A stretch of DNA of 64,000 bases from Gammaproteobacteria bacterium (GTDB lineage: Bacteria; Pseudomonadota; Gammaproteobacteria; Chromatiales; Chromatiaceae). The translations under genes were made by a program, and so were the position numbers. Numbering within the stretch: position 1 is the first letter of the stretch; every line of letters begins with the position of its first letter. The stretch is taken from NCBI GenBank assembly GCA_011389885.1, contig JAABTK010000015.1, positions 1 to 64,000 on the forward strand, given 5' to 3'. Under the pieces are notes generated by a model that was not told the DNA's origin, made no database searches, and saw only the letters and a list, made by a program, of their open reading frames with translations. Shown here piece after piece: positions 7,390-17,327 of the stretch.

Positions 7390-8790
7390 TTAGCGTCCGC
7401 CGCCCATTAAGGTCGGGCGTTCGGTGCGGCGGCGGCTATTGGTTGCGGCCGCTTTCGGGGCGCTGCCGCGAGACTTGGACTCGCCGCGCTCGGAGTCGGG
7501 CCGATTCGCCGAGCGGGCCTTGCCGCCCGGATTGCCGCCGCGGCTAGTGTTCGCAGGCTTTTTGGCCCCGGTTTGCGGCCCGCGGCCGCGTGACGGACCC
7601 GCACCCGCACGCCCCCCGGTCCGGCGGCCGTTTTCGATGGGTTCGGCCTTAATGGTGGGGTCGGGGTCGAAGCCGTCCACCATTCGTTGCGGGATCTTGC
7701 GCTTAATCAGGCGCTCGATATCGCGCAGCAGTTTGTGTTCGTCTACGCAGACCAAAGAGATCGCCTCCCCGTCGTGGCCGGCGCGGCCGGTGCGGCCGAT
7801 ACGATGCACATAGTCCTCGGGCACATTGGGCAGTTCGAAGTTGACCACATGCGGCAACTGGTCGATATCCAGGCCGCGGGCGGCGATGTCGGTGGCCACC
7901 AGCACCCGCACGTCGCCAGCCTTGAAGCCCGCCAGCGCGCGGGTGCGGGCGCCCTGGCTCTTGTTGCCGTGGATGGCCGCGGCGCTGAGGCCGTCCTTTT
8001 CTAGTTGCTGGGCCAGGCGGTTGGCGCCGTGCTTGGTGCGGGTGAACACCAGCACCTGCTTCCAGTCATTGGAACCCACCAAATAGGACAACAGGGCGCG
8101 TTTCTTCTCACGGTCCACCGGATGCACCAGTTGGTCCACGTTCTCGGCCGCGGTGTTGCGGCGGGCGGTCTCGATCAGCGCCGGGTCTTCCAGCAGGCCG
8201 TTGGCCAAGCGTTTGATGTCGTCGGAGAAGGTGGCGGAGAACAGCAGGTTCTGCCGCCCCTTCGGCAGCAGATTCAGCACCTTGCGGATATCGTGGATGA
8301 AGCCCATGTCGAGCATGCGGTCGGCCTCGTCCAACACCAGGATCTCGACCTTGGAGAGGTCCACGGTGCGCTGGCTGACGTGGTCCAGCAGGCGGCCGGG
8401 GGTGGCCACCAGGATGTCCACGCCCTGGCGCAGCTTTTCGATTTGCGGGTTGATCTTGACCCCGCCAAAGATCACCATGGATTTCAGCGGCAGGTGTTTG
8501 CCGTAGGTGGTGACGCTCTCCTCCACCTGGGCCGCGAGTTCCCGGGTGGGGGTGAGAATCAGCGCGCGCACCGGGCGTTTGCCCTTCACCGGGCGGGCGC
8601 TCAGGCGCTCCAGCAGCGGCAGGGTGAAGCCGGCGGTCTTGCCGGTGCCGGTCTGGGCCCCGGCCATGATGTCCTGGCCCTTGAGGATGATGGGGATGGC
8701 CTGGCGCTGTACGGGGGTGGGTTCGTGATAGCCCTGGTCGCTGACTGCGCGCAGGATGTCGGCGCAGAGGCCGAGGGAGTCGAAAGACAT
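7390..8790 (-). CDS. rhlE: DEAD-box ATP-dependent RNA helicase RhlE
   Basis: A 466-residue DEAD-box helicase. The N-terminus [20 protein letters not shown] and Q-motif [11 protein letters not shown] are typical of RhlE. Motifs follow in order: AQTGTGKT (Walker A), [19 protein letters not shown] (DEAD), FSATFSD (SAT), [11 protein letters not shown] and [10 protein letters not shown]. After about residue 390 comes a basic, Gly/Arg/Ser/Lys-rich tail, usual for RhlE and thought to bind RNA. A further in-frame ATG upstream (8856) adds 22 residues not found in the family. RhlE-type helicases act in ribosome assembly and RNA turnover, often at low temperature. It stands alone on the minus strand. 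Confidence 0.93.
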   Translation of the reverse strand: MSFDSLGLCADILRAVSDQGYHEPTPVQRQAIPIILKGQDIMAGAQTGTGKTAGFTLPLLERLSARPVKGKRPVRALILTPTRELAAQVEESVTTYGKHLPLKSMVIFGGVKINPQIEKLRQGVDILVATPGRLLDHVSQRTVDLSKVEILVLDEADRMLDMGFIHDIRKVLNLLPKGRQNLLFSATFSDDIKRLANGLLEDPALIETARRNTAAENVDQLVHPVDREKKRALLSYLVGSNDWKQVLVFTRTKHGANRLAQQLEKDGLSAAAIHGNKSQGARTRALAGFKAGDVRVLVATDIAARGLDIDQLPHVVNFELPNVPEDYVHRIGRTGRAGHDGEAISLVCVDEHKLLRDIERLIKRKIPQRMVDGFDPDPTIKAEPIENGRRTGGRAGAGPSRGRGPQTGAKKPANTSRGGNPGGKARSANRPDSERGESKSRGSAPKAAATNSRRRTERPTLMGGGR

Positions 8791-9080
8791 AGTAAAGGCG
8801 GTTTCCTGAGGGTGTGCGCCGACTGGGCGCAAAAGGCGGATGGTCCTATGGGACAAGCGAAATTGGCGCTCGGCTGAATTTCAGGGCGCCGGTTCGAGTT
8901 AGGGAGAATCCTAGCACGCCGACGCCAGGCAAGCGAGCGAAACTTGCGCTCACTGACGGCTTGGGTTGGTCTTTGCCCATCGAAAAGGGCGCCGCCTGGC
9001 TCGGTCGAGCAGGGAGGGGGCGGCCATTAACGGCCCCCGAGTGGAAGGGGCCGCCGCCCGCGCCGGACAGGCTCTTAGCC

Positions 9081-9311
9081 TCACTCGTCGTCGTAGCGCT
9101 CGGCATGCTTGCGGATTTCCGTCGCCATGGCGCCCACTTGGTCCGCGGCCTTTTCCATGGCGTCCACCACCGAAGTGGTGAGCCCCGACTCAATGAGCAT
9201 GGCCAGTTCGGCGAAGCTCTCCTCGCCCACCGCATTGGCGGCCTTGGCGCCGAGAAGCTCCTTGAAGTCGGCCACGATTTGATCTGCGTGTTCACGATAA
9301 TGTTGAGTCAT
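9081..9311 (-). CDS. Small acidic helical protein of unknown function
   Basis: A 76-residue, mostly helical protein starting MTQHYREHADQIVADFKELL and ending HAERYDDE, with no cysteines, signal peptide or membrane segment. GGAGA lies about eight bases before this ATG, which is why I prefer it over an ATG ten codons upstream. It follows the polyphosphate kinase gene by about 20 bases on the same strand, so the two probably form an operon. I do not recognise a family. A role linked to polyphosphate is suggested only by position. Confidence 0.6.
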   Translation of the reverse strand: MTQHYREHADQIVADFKELLGAKAANAVGEESFAELAMLIESGLTTSVVDAMEKAADQVGAMATEIRKHAERYDDE

Positions 9312-9330
9312 GGAATGGTTCTCCGTGCAA

Positions 9331-10233
9331 TTAAAGCTCAATGGACCCTTCGCTGTCCGCCGGACCCACGATCAGCGGGTCGGGCGCGCAGGCGATGTTG
9401 TCGTCGCGGTTGGGGTAGGGCAGGGTGGAGAGCAAGTGGCGCATGGCGTTGAGGCGGGCGCGTTTCTTGTCGTCGGACTTGATTACGGTCCAGGGCGCGT
9501 CGGCGGTGTGGGTGTAGAAGAACATATTCCGCTTGGCCTCGGTGTACGCGTGCCATTTGTCGAGCGAAGCCAAGTCCACCGGGCTTAGTTTCCAGTGCTT
9601 GAGCGGGTCGCCTTCACGGGATTTGAAACGCCGCAGTTGCTCCTTGCGGGTCACCGAGAACCATAGCTTATACAGCCGGAGGCCGCTGTTCACCAGCATG
9701 CGCTCCAACTCGGGCGTTTGGCGCATGAACTCCAGGTACTCGCCGTCGGAGCAGAAGTTCATCACCCGCTCCACCCCGGCGCGGTTGTACCAAGAGCGGT
9801 CGAACAGCACGATTTCGCCGCTGCACGGCAGGTGCTCGATATAGCGTTGGAAGAACCATTGCCCCCGCTCCCGTTCGGTGGGCTTCTCCAACGCCACCAC
9901 ATGCGCGCCGCGGGGGTTTAAGTGTTCCATGATGCGCTTGATGGTGCCGCCCTTGCCCGCGGCGTCCCGCCCCTCGAACAGGATGACGATGCGCTGCCCG
10001 GTGTCGCGCACCCAGTTTTGCATCTTCAGCAGCTCGATTTGCAGCTCGTACTTCTGCGCCTCGTAGGCGTCGCGCTTGAGCTTTTTCTTGTACGGATAGC
10101 GCTCCTTGTCGCGGTCTAGCTCCTCCTGGGTCACCTGCACGTTGATTTTGGACTTCTTGGGCTTTTTCAGCGTCTCCTTGTCGGACCCTTTCGGGTTTTG
10201 GTCCTTTTCTTTGGGGGTCGATGCTTTCTCCAC
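9331..10233 (-). CDS. ppk2: Polyphosphate kinase 2
   Basis: A 300-residue PPK2-family enzyme that transfers phosphate between polyphosphate and nucleoside diphosphates. Motifs: FEGRDAAGKGGTIKRI (Walker A), VALEKPTERERGQWFFQRY, VLFDRSWYNRAGVERVM (Walker B) and a lid rich in Arg/Lys (RKEQLRRFKSREGDPLKHWK). The first 60 or so residues are a Lys-rich, probably disordered extension. I chose a GTG start preceded by AGAGG at seven-base spacing; the longer ATG-initiated frame adds 34 residues with no family similarity. Single-domain PPK2 proteins of this type mostly act in the direction polyphosphate + NDP to NTP. Class cannot be settled from sequence alone. Confidence 0.92.
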   Translation of the reverse strand: MEKASTPKEKDQNPKGSDKETLKKPKKSKINVQVTQEELDRDKERYPYKKKLKRDAYEAQKYELQIELLKMQNWVRDTGQRIVILFEGRDAAGKGGTIKRIMEHLNPRGAHVVALEKPTERERGQWFFQRYIEHLPCSGEIVLFDRSWYNRAGVERVMNFCSDGEYLEFMRQTPELERMLVNSGLRLYKLWFSVTRKEQLRRFKSREGDPLKHWKLSPVDLASLDKWHAYTEAKRNMFFYTHTADAPWTVIKSDDKKRARLNAMRHLLSTLPYPNRDDNIACAPDPLIVGPADSEGSIEL

Positions 10234-10525
10234 GCGATTACCTCTCTGCGCCGGGTTCGTTAAAAACCGACATTCTAGCCAAAATCCGCGCGCCGCATGT
10301 TGCTTGAAATCATTTGCCAGGCGCCGCGAACGCACAGAGAGTTGACCCTGGTCAAGGAATAGGCCGATATCCCGGCGCCCTGTACGCCCATAACCACGGC
10401 AACCGCCCTGGGGAATGACCGCATGCAGGGGCGTTTTGGCTGGTCTGCGGTTGGCTGCCCGGTTGGCCGCGGCGCGGGTTTGGGTTAAGGTGCCGGTTTT
10501 TGCGCCGCGAGGCCGAGATCATCCC

Positions 10526-11164
10526 ATGCAGCAAAGCCTTTTTCGTCGTTTCCTGTCGGGCCTTTGGCGGGTGTTGGTGTTGTGCGGCTGGTCGGCGGCC
10601 GCGGCCGGCTCCGGCATGCAGCAGTTGGAGCAGTTTCTGGACGGCCTGCAGAGCCTGCGGGCGGGTTTCGAGCAGTCCGTGGTGTCGGCGGATCGGACGC
10701 AGCAGAACCAGGCCCGCGGGGTGTTCTATTTGCTGCGCCCGGAGCGCTTCCGCTGGGATTATGTGGCGCCCTACGAGCAGCAGTTGATCGCCGACGGGCG
10801 TCAGGTCTGGGCCTATGACCCGGAGATCGAGCAGGTCAGCGTACAGTTCCAGGGACAGGCCCTGCGCGGCACGCCGGCGCAACTGTTGGCCAGCGATGCG
10901 CCGGTGGCCACCCATTTCGACCTCACCGAGGTCGGCCCGCGGGGCGAGCTGGAGTGGGTGGAGCTGATCCCCAAGGACGACCAGGGGCAGTTCACCCGCA
11001 TCCTGCTGGGGTTCGTGCAGGACCGGCTACAGCGCATGGAACTCACCGACCGCTTCGGTCAACTCACCCGCTTTCGGTTCTACGACATGGAGCGCAACCC
11101 GCAACTGGACCCGGGGCTGTTCGTATTCGATCCGCCGGAGAGCTACGAGGTGTTCAAGCACTAA
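10526..11164 (+). CDS. lolA: Outer-membrane lipoprotein carrier protein LolA
   Basis: A 212-residue periplasmic chaperone that carries lipoproteins from LolCDE to LolB. The N-terminus is a signal peptide ([16 protein letters not shown]). The mature chain shows LolA features: [52 protein letters not shown] and [18 protein letters not shown] started at the ATG directly before the signal peptide; a longer frame upstream gives no family match. Its TAA shares one base with the ATG of rarA, so the two are translationally coupled, as in many gammaproteobacteria. Confidence 0.93.
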   Translation: MQQSLFRRFLSGLWRVLVLCGWSAAAAGSGMQQLEQFLDGLQSLRAGFEQSVVSADRTQQNQARGVFYLLRPERFRWDYVAPYEQQLIADGRQVWAYDPEIEQVSVQFQGQALRGTPAQLLASDAPVATHFDLTEVGPRGELEWVELIPKDDQGQFTRILLGFVQDRLQRMELTDRFGQLTRFRFYDMERNPQLDPGLFVFDPPESYEVFKH

Positions 11165-12486
11165 TGACCGAGGAGGCCGACCTGTTCGCGCCCGGCGCCG
11201 ACCCGAACCGGCCGCTGGCCGATCGGATGCGCCCGCGCACCCTGGAGGCGTTCGTGGGGCAGGCCCATGTGGTGGGCGCGGGCAAGCCGCTGGAGCGGGC
11301 GATTGACGCCGACCGCCCCCATTCGATGATCTTTTGGGGGCCGCCGGGCACCGGCAAGACCACCCTGGCGCGACTCATCGCGCGGCGCTCCGAGCTGCAC
11401 TTCATCAGCCTGTCGGCGGTGCTCTCGGGGGTGAAGGACATTCGCGCGGCGGTGGAGCGGGCGCGCGCTTGGCGGCAGACGGACGGTCGCGGCGCCCTGT
11501 TGTTCATCGACGAGGTGCATCGCTTCAACAAGAGCCAGCAGGACGCCTTTTTGCCGCATGTCGAGGACGGCACCCTGGTGTTCGTGGGGGCCACCACCGA
11601 AAACCCCTCCTTTGAACTGAACAACGCCCTGCTGTCGCGGGCGCGGGTGTATGTACTCAAGCCGCTGAGCACGGCGGACCTGAGGCGGATCTTGCGGCAG
11701 GCGCTGACGGATGCCGAGCGCGGCCTGGGCGGACGCGGCCTTGATATCGCCCCCGAGGCGCTGGAGGACCTGGCGCGGGCGGCCGACGGCGATGCGCGGC
11801 GGGGGCTGAACCTGCTGGAGCTGGCGGCGGACCTGGTCGAGGGCGAGACCATCGACACCGCGGCGGCGGAGGCGGTAGTCAGCGGCCACCTGCGGCGCTT
11901 CGACAAGCGCGGCGAGGCCTTTTACGACCAAATCTCCGCGCTGCACAAGTCGGTGCGCGGCTCGGCCCCGGACGCGGCGCTGTATTGGCTGTGCCGCATG
12001 CTCGACGGCGGCTGCGACCCCATCTATATCGCCCGCCGGGTGTTGCGCATGGCCTCCGAGGACATCGGCAACGCCGATCCGCGGGCGCTGAGCATCGCCC
12101 TGGACGCCTGGCAGACCCAGGAGCGCCTGGGCAGCCCTGAGGGCGAGCTGGCCATCGCCCAAGCGGTGGTCTACCTGGCCGCCGCGCCCAAGAGCAACGC
12201 GGTCTACATGGCCTATAAGGCCGCGATGCAGGACGCCAAGGAAAACGGCTCGCTGGAGGCCCCGCTGCACCTGCGCAACGCCCCCGCCAAGCTGATGCGG
12301 GAGCTGGGCTACGGCAAGGGCTACCGCTACGCCCACGACGAGCCCGGCGGCTATGCCGCGGGCGAAAACTACTTCCCCGATGAAATGACCCCGCGGCGCT
12401 ACTACCAGCCGGTGGAGCGCGGCCTGGAGATCAAGATCGGCGAAAAGCTGGAGCGGCTGGCGGCGTTGGATCGCGAGGCTGAATAA
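11164..12486 (+). CDS. rarA: Replication-associated recombination protein A (RarA/MgsA)
   Basis: A 440-residue AAA+ ATPase of the RarA/Mgs1/WRNIP1 family that acts at stalled replication forks. Features: [17 protein letters not shown], Walker [17 protein letters not shown], Walker [20 protein letters not shown], sensor-1 [20 protein letters not shown], and the C-terminal tetramerisation region with [28 protein letters not shown] and [12 protein letters not shown]. The start overlaps the lolA stop by one base. In many relatives serS or crcB follows; here a convergent nucleotidyltransferase-like gene begins 30 bases downstream. Confidence 0.95.
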   Translation: MTEEADLFAPGADPNRPLADRMRPRTLEAFVGQAHVVGAGKPLERAIDADRPHSMIFWGPPGTGKTTLARLIARRSELHFISLSAVLSGVKDIRAAVERARAWRQTDGRGALLFIDEVHRFNKSQQDAFLPHVEDGTLVFVGATTENPSFELNNALLSRARVYVLKPLSTADLRRILRQALTDAERGLGGRGLDIAPEALEDLARAADGDARRGLNLLELAADLVEGETIDTAAAEAVVSGHLRRFDKRGEAFYDQISALHKSVRGSAPDAALYWLCRMLDGGCDPIYIARRVLRMASEDIGNADPRALSIALDAWQTQERLGSPEGELAIAQAVVYLAAAPKSNAVYMAYKAAMQDAKENGSLEAPLHLRNAPAKLMRELGYGKGYRYAHDEPGGYAAGENYFPDEMTPRRYYQPVERGLEIKIGEKLERLAALDREAE

Positions 12487-12516
12487 AACGCCAGGCGCGC
12501 AGCGCTCTGGCGCTGC

Positions 12517-13638
12517 TCAAGGCCGTCGCAAGGTCTTCAGGACGCCCCCGAACGCCCGGCGCAGATAGAGCCAGGCCAAAGGCGCCTGGCTTTGGGGGTA
12601 TTTCTTGCGCATGTAGGCGGGGTCCGGCCGCAGGTGCTCCCGGATAAAGCCCCAGCGCGCGTGCAGCCCCGGCAGGGCGCGGAAGTCGGCCCATTGCACG
12701 CGTAGCGGCGAGGCGAAATCGGCGGCGCCGAAGCGCTCGCCGCGGGCCTGTCTCTCCAGTTGTTGCCGGATAGCCAAGGGGATCGCGGTTTCGAAGTGGT
12801 CGGCGGCCGCTTGCAGGCCGTCCAGCAGGATCCCGCTCAGCCCCTTGCGCTTGGCCAGTTGCGCCAGACGCGTCCAGCCCGGCGCGTCGAGCCCCGCGGC
12901 CAGCAGGTGGATGTCGTACAGCCAAATCCAGCGATTCGCACTCCCCTCCGCCGCATGCCCGATGCGGTGCATGGCGGCGAACAGCAGCGCATGCACCGGG
13001 GCCAGCCCCCGGGCATGGGGTCCCAGCGCCGGGATGGGGCGGGCCTCAGGGGCCAGCTCGGCGAACCCCAAGGCCTGGGCGAACAGGGGCTTGTTGCTGA
13101 TGCGCCAGTGGATATCGAGGGTGAAGCCGCCGCCTGAGGTGTTGCGGTGGCAACTGAATTGGTGCGAAAAGTGCTCGCTGGCCACGCTCAGGGGCCGCCG
13201 AAAGCCCAGGCCTTGCAGGACGCCCCAGGCCCGCTCGGCATCGGCGCGGGCGGCGAACAGCAGGTCGCTGTCGCAGCGCGGGCGCAGGTGCGGGGCGGGG
13301 TAGAGGCTGTGCGCCAGGTCGGCCCCCTTGAGCAGCAGCGGGCTCAGGTGGTGCGCCGCCAGCGCTTGCAGCACCTCGCTCAGTTCCGCCTCGTGCAGCA
13401 TATCGGTGGCGATGGCGCTGCGTTGTTGGCGCTTAATGCGCTCCTGAAGCGGCAGCGGCAGCGCCTGTATGACGCCGGATTCCGCCAGCCGCGCACACAA
13501 CAGGGTGAGCGCGCCTTGCTCATCGGCGAGTTTCCACCAGGCGGGCGTCTCCGTCTCTGGGGCCGGGGGCGGCGCGGTGTCGCCCGCTAGGCTGTGCAGA
13601 ATCCAGGATGCGACGGGTCGGGTTGGGCTTGCGGTCAT
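12517..13638 (-). CDS. Putative nucleotidyltransferase-fold protein (NTP_transf_5-like)
   Basis: A 373-residue protein resembling the uncharacterised nucleotidyltransferase family PF14907. Recognisable stretches are LAAHHLSPLLLKGADLAHSL, RPRCDSDLLFAARADAERAW, LDIHWRISN, HALLFAAMHRIGH and ANRWIWLYDIHLLA. The DSD motif after the KGA loop would be the metal-binding pair of a polymerase-beta-like fold. Members often sit in exopolysaccharide or PEP-CTERM/exosortase regions; here it is next to glycosyltransferase and GDP-fucose genes but faces away from them. An ATG 35 codons upstream extends into the GT promoter region and looks spurious. The substrate is unknown. Confidence 0.7.
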   Translation of the reverse strand: MTASPTRPVASWILHSLAGDTAPPPAPETETPAWWKLADEQGALTLLCARLAESGVIQALPLPLQERIKRQQRSAIATDMLHEAELSEVLQALAAHHLSPLLLKGADLAHSLYPAPHLRPRCDSDLLFAARADAERAWGVLQGLGFRRPLSVASEHFSHQFSCHRNTSGGGFTLDIHWRISNKPLFAQALGFAELAPEARPIPALGPHARGLAPVHALLFAAMHRIGHAAEGSANRWIWLYDIHLLAAGLDAPGWTRLAQLAKRKGLSGILLDGLQAAADHFETAIPLAIRQQLERQARGERFGAADFASPLRVQWADFRALPGLHARWGFIREHLRPDPAYMRKKYPQSQAPLAWLYLRRAFGGVLKTLRRP

Positions 13639-13766
13639 GCGATCGGGTCCGGCAACAGAATTCGGGGATGATACCCGCGGCGATCGGGCTTGGCGATGCG
13701 CGGCCGTCATCGGGGCGCAGCGGCAAGGTGAAATTGCCGCCAAATCCGCCGTCCTTTCGGGTTAGA

Positions 13767-15065
13767 ATGGCGGTTTTGGCTTCGAGGTGCAGAACAGCGG
13801 TGCGGGTCGTCTTCATCAATCGCTTCTTCTATCCCGACCTTTCGGCCACCAGCCAGTTGCTGACCGACTTGGCGCTGGACTTGGCGGACGCGGGCTGGGA
13901 GGTGCAGGTGGTGACCTCGCGTCAGCGTTACGACGATTCGAGTCAGGCCCTGCCGGCACGGGAGGAGAGCGACGGCGTCACCGTCCACCGGGTCTGGAGC
14001 ACCCGCTTCGGCCGTCATTTCCTGCCCCTGCGCACCTTGGACTATTTCACCTTCTATCTGTTCGCCTGTTGGCGCTTGTGGCGCCTCACCGGGCCGGGCG
14101 ATCTGCTGGTGGCGAAGACGGATCCGCCGTTAATCTCCATCCCCGCGGCCTATATCGCGCGCCAGCGCCGGGCGATTTTGGTGAACTGGTTGCAGGACCT
14201 GTTTCCCGAGGTGGCGGTGGCGCTGCGGGTGCGGCTGCTGAAGAAGGATTTCGGGCGCTGGCTGCGGCGGATGCGCAACCGCTCGTTGGAGGCGGCGCGG
14301 GCCAATGTGGTGATCGGCAAGCTGATGCGCCGGCGCCTGGAGCGCGAGGGCATTCCCGGTTCGCGCATTTGGGTGATCCACAACTGGGCCCCGGGCGAGG
14401 CCATCTACCCGTTGGCCGGGGAGGAAAACCGGCTGCGTCGGGGGTGGGGGCTGGAGAGCTATTTCGTGGTGGGCTATTCGGGGAATCTCGGGCGCGCCCA
14501 TGAGTTCGATACCCTGCTCGGCGCGGCGGAGCGGTTGCGCAGCGATAACAATATCCGCTTTCTGATCATCGGCGACGGCGCCCGCAAGGCCTACCTCAAG
14601 CGCAAGGCGGAGAAGAAAGGGCTGCATAACATCGTGTTCCGGCCCTATCAGCCGCGAGAACTGCTGCGCCTCAGCCTCACGGTGGCGGATGTGCATTTGG
14701 TGAGCCTGCGGCCGCACATGGAGGGGATGCTCGTGCCCAGCAAATTCGCCGCCATCGCCGCCGCCGGCCGGCCGGCGCTGTTCATCGGCGAGCCGCGGGG
14801 CGAGATTGCGCGCATGATCAAGCGCGAAGAGGCCGGTTTGTGCTTTAACCCCGGCGATGCGGACGGCCTGGCGGCGGCGATTCGCGGCCTTTCGTTAAAC
14901 CCCGAGCGGCTGGCGGAGATGGGGCGCAATGCGCGCACCCTGTTTGAGCGGGAATACGCGTCGCACCGCTCTTTGGAGCAATGGCGCGGCCTGTTGCGCA
15001 TGCTATGGGAGGCGGGCCAGAGTGAATTGCCCAATGCCGCGGCGCCGGCGGAAGAAAAGCAATGA
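13767..15065 (+). CDS. Family 4 glycosyltransferase (WbuB/WcaI-like)
   Basis: A 432-residue GT-B glycosyltransferase. The N-terminal domain starts VRVVFINRFFYPDLSATSQL, the usual WbuB/WcaI-type opening. The C-terminal nucleotide-sugar half has VGYSGNLGRAHEFDTLL, FLIIGDGARKAYL, SLRPHMEGMLVPSKFAAIAA and GEIARMIKREEAGLCF (E-x7-E region). A GTG at 13800 would start right at the beta strand, and TTAGAATGG around 13762 resembles a -10 box, so the real start may be that GTG. It probably adds a sugar, perhaps fucose or a related residue, to a lipid-linked surface glycan, given gmd and fcl downstream. Donor and acceptor are not determined. Confidence 0.85.
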   Translation: MAVLASRCRTAVRVVFINRFFYPDLSATSQLLTDLALDLADAGWEVQVVTSRQRYDDSSQALPAREESDGVTVHRVWSTRFGRHFLPLRTLDYFTFYLFACWRLWRLTGPGDLLVAKTDPPLISIPAAYIARQRRAILVNWLQDLFPEVAVALRVRLLKKDFGRWLRRMRNRSLEAARANVVIGKLMRRRLEREGIPGSRIWVIHNWAPGEAIYPLAGEENRLRRGWGLESYFVVGYSGNLGRAHEFDTLLGAAERLRSDNNIRFLIIGDGARKAYLKRKAEKKGLHNIVFRPYQPRELLRLSLTVADVHLVSLRPHMEGMLVPSKFAAIAAAGRPALFIGEPRGEIARMIKREEAGLCFNPGDADGLAAAIRGLSLNPERLAEMGRNARTLFEREYASHRSLEQWRGLLRMLWEAGQSELPNAAAPAEEKQ

Positions 15066-15094
15066 GCGGGCACAGGGTCTCGGCGCGGGGCGCT

Positions 15095-15122
15095 GGATTA
15101 GGGTATAGTTTCGGCCTAATCC
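15095..15122 (+). promoter_or_regulatory. Perfect inverted repeat over a -10 box upstream of gmd
   Basis: GGATTAGG and CCTAATCC are perfect 8-base arms separated by 12 bases that include TATAGT, a good -10 hexamer. A dimeric regulator bound here would block the promoter of gmd-fcl, 38 bases before the gmd ATG. A hairpin at the start of the mRNA is the alternative. Confidence 0.5.
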
Positions 15123-15159
15123 AAGACCCGCGACAACCCCATTCAGAAACGAGGCGGAC

Positions 15160-16248
15160 ATGACCAAACGCGCGCTGATTACCGGGATCACCGGCCAAGA
15201 CGGGGCCTATCTGGCAGAGTTTCTGCTGCACAAGGGCTACGAGGTGCATGGCCTGAAGCGCCGCACCTCGCTGTTCAATACGGACCGCATCGACCACCTG
15301 TACCAGGACCCCCACGACGAAAATCAACGCTTTATCCTGCATTACGGCGACCTCACCGACTCCACCAACCTAATTCGGGTGATTCAAGAGGTGCAGCCGG
15401 ACGAGGTCTACAACCTGGCCGCCCAGAGCCATGTGGCGGTGTCCTTCGAGTCCCCCGAATACACCGCCAACGGCGACGCCCTGGGCGCCCTGCGGCTACT
15501 GGAGGCCATTCGCATCCTCGGCCTCACCGCAAAGACCCGCTTCTATCAGGCCTCCACCTCGGAGCTATTCGGCAAGGTGCAGGAGACCCCGCAAACCGAG
15601 AACACCCCCTTCTACCCGCGTTCGCCCTATGCGGTGGCCAAGCTCTACGCCTACTGGATTACCGTCAACTACCGCGAGGCCTATGGCATCTACGCCTGCA
15701 ACGGCATCCTGTTCAATCACGAGTCGCCGGTGCGCGGCGAGACCTTCGTCACCCGCAAAATCACCCGCGCCCTGGCCCGCATTAAGCTGGGCCTGCAACA
15801 GCGCGTCTACCTCGGCAACATGAACGCCAAGCGCGACTGGGGGCATGCCAAGGACTATGTGGAGATGCAGTGGCTGATGCTGCAACAGGACCAGCCCGAG
15901 GATTTCGTGATCGCCACCGGCGAGCAGCACTCGGTGCGCGAGTTCGTCGAACTGGCGGCCAAGGAGCTGGGCATCGAGGTCGAATGGCGGGGCGTCGGGG
16001 TGGAGGAAGAGGGCGTGGATAAGGCCACCGGCAAGACCATTGTAGCGGTGGACCCGCGCTATTTTCGCCCCACCGAGGTGGAGACCCTGCTGGGCGATCC
16101 GTCCCACGCCAAGAGCAAGCTTGGCTGGAGCCCGCGCATCAGCTTCCAGTCCTTGGTGCAAGAGATGGTGAAGGAAGACCTATTGGCCGCCGAGCGCGAC
16201 AACCTGTGCCGCAAGGCGGGCTTTAACACCTACGACTACCACGAATAG
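15160..16248 (+). CDS. gmd: GDP-mannose 4,6-dehydratase
   Basis: A 362-residue short-chain dehydrogenase that turns GDP-D-mannose into GDP-4-dehydro-6-deoxy-D-mannose, the first step to GDP-L-fucose. The NADP-binding [20 protein letters not shown] is followed by [32 protein letters not shown], catalytic [29 protein letters not shown] (YxxxK), [19 protein letters not shown] and [17 protein letters not shown]. All are classic Gmd motifs. The start has a good ribosome site (GAGGCGGAC). fcl follows after seven bases, so they form an operon. Confidence 0.98.
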   Translation: MTKRALITGITGQDGAYLAEFLLHKGYEVHGLKRRTSLFNTDRIDHLYQDPHDENQRFILHYGDLTDSTNLIRVIQEVQPDEVYNLAAQSHVAVSFESPEYTANGDALGALRLLEAIRILGLTAKTRFYQASTSELFGKVQETPQTENTPFYPRSPYAVAKLYAYWITVNYREAYGIYACNGILFNHESPVRGETFVTRKITRALARIKLGLQQRVYLGNMNAKRDWGHAKDYVEMQWLMLQQDQPEDFVIATGEQHSVREFVELAAKELGIEVEWRGVGVEEEGVDKATGKTIVAVDPRYFRPTEVETLLGDPSHAKSKLGWSPRISFQSLVQEMVKEDLLAAERDNLCRKAGFNTYDYHE

Positions 16249-16255
16249 GCCGATC

Positions 16256-17242
16256 ATGAGCGAACCCGACCCGATGCCCAAGGATGCGCCGGTCTATGTG
16301 GCCGGTCATCGCGGCATGGTGGGCGCGGCCCTGATGCGCGCCCTCCAAGCCGCCGGCCATAGCCGGCTATTGACCCGCACCCGCGCCGAGTTGGATCTCA
16401 CCGATCAGGCCCGGGTGCGCGCCTTCTTCGAACAGCAGCGGCCGCGCTATGTATTCCTGGCCGCGGCCCGGGTGGGCGGCATCGCCGCCAACCACGAATA
16501 CCCGGCGGATTTCATCTACCAAAACCTGATGATCGAGGCCAACGTGATTCAGGCCGCGCATGCCGCGGGCGTGGAGCGGCTGCTGTTTCTCGGCAGTTCC
16601 TGCATCTATCCCCGCCTGGCGCCCCAGCCGATGGCCGAAGAGACCCTGCTGCAAGGAACCCTGGAGCCCACCAACGAGCCCTATGCGGTGGCCAAGATCG
16701 CCGGCATCAAGCTCTGCGAGTCCTACAATCGCCAGCACGGCTGCGACTTTCGCAGCGTAATGCCCACCAACCTGTACGGCCCCTGGGATAACTTCAACCT
16801 CGAAAACAGCCATGTGCTGCCGGCCTTGATCCGCAAGTTCCATGCGGCCAAGGGGCATGGCGACCGCTTGGTGGAGGTCTGGGGCACCGGCCGGCCCAAG
16901 CGTGAATTCCTGCACGTAGACGACATGGCCGCGGCCTGCCTATTCGTGATGCAGTTGTCGCGGCAGGCCTATGCCGGCGCCACCCGACCCATGCTCTCGC
17001 ACCTAAACGTAGGCACGGGCGAGGATATCGCCATCGGCGAGCTGGCGCGGCTGGTGCAAGACGTAACGGGGTTCGACGGCGAGATCCGGTTCGACCCCGA
17101 GCGCCCCGACGGCGCCCCGCGCAAGCTGCTGGATGTGAGTAAACTCAAGGGCCTGGGGTGGTCCCCCGAGATCGACTTGCGGGCGGGCATCGAGCAGACC
17201 TACCGCTGGTTCTTGGCGCACCGGGACGACTTTCGCCGCTGA
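16256..17242 (+). CDS. fcl: GDP-L-fucose synthase
   Basis: A 328-residue bifunctional epimerase/reductase that completes GDP-L-fucose from the Gmd product. Motifs: [18 protein letters not shown] (dinucleotide site), [28 protein letters not shown] (catalytic Ser/Cys), [18 protein letters not shown] (YxxxK), [19 protein letters not shown] and [14 protein letters not shown]. It lies seven bases after gmd. The product supplies activated fucose for the glycans made by the surrounding genes. Confidence 0.97.
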   Translation: MSEPDPMPKDAPVYVAGHRGMVGAALMRALQAAGHSRLLTRTRAELDLTDQARVRAFFEQQRPRYVFLAAARVGGIAANHEYPADFIYQNLMIEANVIQAAHAAGVERLLFLGSSCIYPRLAPQPMAEETLLQGTLEPTNEPYAVAKIAGIKLCESYNRQHGCDFRSVMPTNLYGPWDNFNLENSHVLPALIRKFHAAKGHGDRLVEVWGTGRPKREFLHVDDMAAACLFVMQLSRQAYAGATRPMLSHLNVGTGEDIAIGELARLVQDVTGFDGEIRFDPERPDGAPRKLLDVSKLKGLGWSPEIDLRAGIEQTYRWFLAHRDDFRR

Positions 17243-17247
17243 TGGGC

Positions 17248-17326
17248 TTAGAGGCTGCCCGAGGATGGAGGGCCGTAGCGAGGGGGTTTCCGTAGTCGAT
17301 TCACCCATTCTCAGACAGCCTCTTAG
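17248..17326 (-). repeat. Short MITE-like element, copy 1
   Basis: The ends TTAGAGGCTG and CAGCCTCTTA are inverted. Read on the minus strand it contains GTCTGAGAATGGG then GAATCGACTACGGAAA, which matches the left part of the longer element at 37224-37389. It occupies the space between convergent fcl and the WecA-like gene and could form a hairpin. Confidence 0.65.
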
Positions 17327-17327
17327 G

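Noticed and set aside
10954-11163. An upstream extension of rarA into lolA
   Set aside because: It is out-of-frame lolA sequence. The ATG sharing one base with the lolA stop gives the normal RarA N-terminus.
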